This document shows, piece after piece, positions 24,061 to 25,737 of a DNA stretch of 25,737 bases. Source of the stretch: UKL13-2 sp044228625 (lineage in GTDB: Bacteria > Pseudomonadota > Gammaproteobacteria > Burkholderiales > Usitatibacteraceae); assembly GCA_044228625.1 (NCBI GenBank), contig JBGAUM010000046.1, forward strand, positions 1 to 25,737, given 5' to 3'. Numbering within the stretch: the first letter of the stretch is position 1; each line of letters begins with the position of its first letter. The notes beneath the pieces are model-generated. The model did no database searches. It was not told the origin of the DNA and saw only the letters and a list, made by a program, of their open reading frames with translations. Made by a program: the position numbers and the translations under genes.

Positions 24061-25737
24061 ACCACCATCGTACACGGCGCGGCAGATCCGTCGCGTGAGT
24101 TCTGGAACAACGTGCGGCTGGCCGTGCGGCGCGGCCTGTCTGCCGGCGGCGCGTTGGGCGCATTGACGACGGCACCGGCCAGGCTTTTGGGTTTGGACAT
24201 GATGCTTGGCACGCTGGAACCGGGGCGCATCGCCAACGTGGTGGTGGCAAGCGGAGACGTGTTCACCGACGACAACGCGGAAATCGAAATCGCGTTCGTC
24301 GATGGCCGCGCGTATCCGACCGCCGCCGGTGAGGTGCCCGACGTGCGCGGGGTGTGGAATGCCGGTGGCGCGACGTGGGACATTCGCGGCACGAAGTCGC
24401 GGCCCCGCATGATGATCGGCAATGCAACGTGCGATGCGGCCTTGCGCGGACGTCAGCTCGTGGTGACTTTGCCCTGCCAGCGCAGCGCCGAAGCGCGAAC
24501 ACTCGTGGTCGCAGAGTTAATCGACGGCAAGCTCGTGGGCAGTGCGCAAGACAGCAGCGGTGCGCAGCAGCCGTGGTCGGCCACGCGCGCCAGCAAATTC
24601 GATGCAGTGTCCAGACCACCGGCAGCCGATCTCGTGCCAGTATTCACCAGCACCTATCCGGCAGGCGCGTATGGCATCGTCGTGCCGCCGAAACCGGCCG
24701 TGCTATTGGTCAAGAACGCCACGATCTGGACCAGCGGGGCAGCGGGGAAATTGATCAACGCAGACTTGCTGGTGAAGGATGGCCGCATCACGGCCGTCGG
24801 CACAGCGGTCGGTGCAGCGCTGACCGCACCGGGCGCTGTGGAAATCGATGCCACCGGCAAGCACGTCACGCCCGGCATGATCGACGCGCATTCGCACACG
24901 GCGGCCAACGGCGGCTTGAACGAATCCACAAGTTCCGTCACCGCCGAAGTGCGCGTGGCCGATGTGCTCGACGCAACCGCGATCAGCATATACCGGCAAC
25001 TGGCGGGCGGCACCACGGCGGCCAACGTGATGCACGGTTCGGCCAACACCATCGGCGGGCAGACGCAAACGATCAAGTTCCGCTGGGGCGCCGATGCGGA
25101 AGCCTTGAAGATGCAAGGCGCGCTGCCGGGCATCAAGTTCGCGCTGGGCGAGAACGTGAAGCAATCGAATTCTCAAAGCGAGGGCTCGCGCTACCCGCAG
25201 ACGCGCATGGGTGTTGAGCAAGTCATTCGCGATTCATTCTCAGCGGCGAAGCACTACCAAAAAATGTGGGCAGATTTCCGCGCCGCCCCGAAGGGCGCCG
25301 TTGAGCCGCGCCGTGATCTGCAATTGGAGGCGCTCGCGGAGTTGCTGGAGAAAAAACGCGCCGTGCACATTCATTCGTATCGCGCCGACGAGATCCTGAT
25401 GTTCGCGCGCGTGGCGAAAGAACTCGGCATTCCGGTCGCCACGTTCCAGCATGTACTCGAAGGCTACAAGGTGGCGGACGCGATTCGCAGCATCGGCGCG
25501 GGAGGTTCCACGTTCTCGGATTGGTGGGCGTACAAGATGGAAGTGCAGGACGCGATTCCGTGGAACGGCGCGATCATGCACAACGCTGGCGTGCTGACCA
25601 CGTTCAATTCCGACAGCGACGAACTCGCGCGCCGCTTGAACACCGAGGCCGCCAAGGCGGTGCGCTACGGCAAGGTGCCGGAGACCGAGGCGTTGAAGTT
25701 CGTGACGATCAATGCCGCGAAGCAATTGGGCATCGAC
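23992..25737 (+). CDS. Amidohydrolase, C-terminal domain (open frame, runs off right edge)
   Basis: The frame is open from the stop at 23989 to the end of the window, 582 codons. Family sequence is continuous from about 24060. It first covers the end of domain one (EFWNNVRLAVRRGLSAGG, TTAPARLLGLD, GTLEPGRIANVVVASGDVFTDDNAEI), a beta-sandwich linker, then a complete start of domain two: VLLVKNATIWTSG, LLVKDGRITAVG, VTPGMIDAHSHTA with the HxH metal site (24889-24897), a likely carboxylated lysine in IKFALGENVK, and further metal-ligand candidates in VHIHSYRADE, TFQHVLEGYK and NSDSDE. The catalytic domain thus looks intact. No convincing start or ribosome binding site exists in this frame; possible starts are TTG 24004, GTG 24112 or ATG 24199. 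It is the same gene as the broken part upstream, and without a signal peptide it would stay in the cytoplasm. Confidence 0.8.

Noticed and set aside
23783..24166. A separate 127-codon gene on the plus strand
   Set aside because: Only part of it (the EFPPPEVETPDQTLDVE segment) is family sequence; the rest is an out-of-frame reading of the broken amidohydrolase.

Overview
The window looks like chromosomal DNA of a Betaproteobacterium. The evidence is a GC-rich base composition, tRNA genes with encoded CCA ends, an OxyR/AhpC/AhpD peroxide-defence block, a malate synthase A gene divergent from a LysR-type regulator, and Gram-negative envelope machinery (RND and MacB-type efflux with periplasmic adaptors). 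The genus cannot be read from the sequence.

Layout: (1) 1-1709 is the right end of an integrated element. It has an AlpA-like regulator cut by the left edge, a tyrosine integrase, and a 3' fragment of a tRNA-Val(CAC) gene that serves as attachment site; the rest of the element lies left of the window. (2) 1784-4606 holds stress genes: a small heat-shock protein, oxyR, and divergent ahpC-ahpD. (3) 4624-8053 holds a small conserved-looking protein, a solitary ParA-like ATPase, and a two-gene operon of unknown function whose second product has a PilZ-like region. (4) 8013-9280 holds queA and tRNA-Leu(CAA). (5) 9468-13804 (minus strand) is a four-gene MacAB-type export operon: adaptor, ATPase and two FtsX-type permeases. 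(6) 13919-17619 holds a kynurenine-formamidase-like hydrolase, a LysR regulator and divergent aceB. (7) 17743-22825 is an efflux locus: periplasmic adaptor, RND pump and a YgaP-like membrane protein on the minus strand, divergent from an ArsR-family regulator. (8) 22977-25737 is a large two-domain amidohydrolase gene. Its first third is broken by many frame changes while the rest is open and runs off the right edge.

The most notable points are three. First, the ArsR regulator has the two-cysteine pattern of persulfide sensors (BigR/SqrR/YgaV), and it shares with the RND operon a perfect 9-6-9 palindrome whose two arms are also the -10 boxes of divergent promoters; a YgaP-like gene closes the operon. 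Second, the amidohydrolase N-terminal part keeps recognisable family sequence in all three frames in turn, meaning many small indels with little other decay. Third, the tRNA-Val fragment marks the exact right junction of a mobile element and predicts where the other end should be.

Functions are assigned from recognised family motifs read by eye. No database search, structure prediction or promoter scoring was run.
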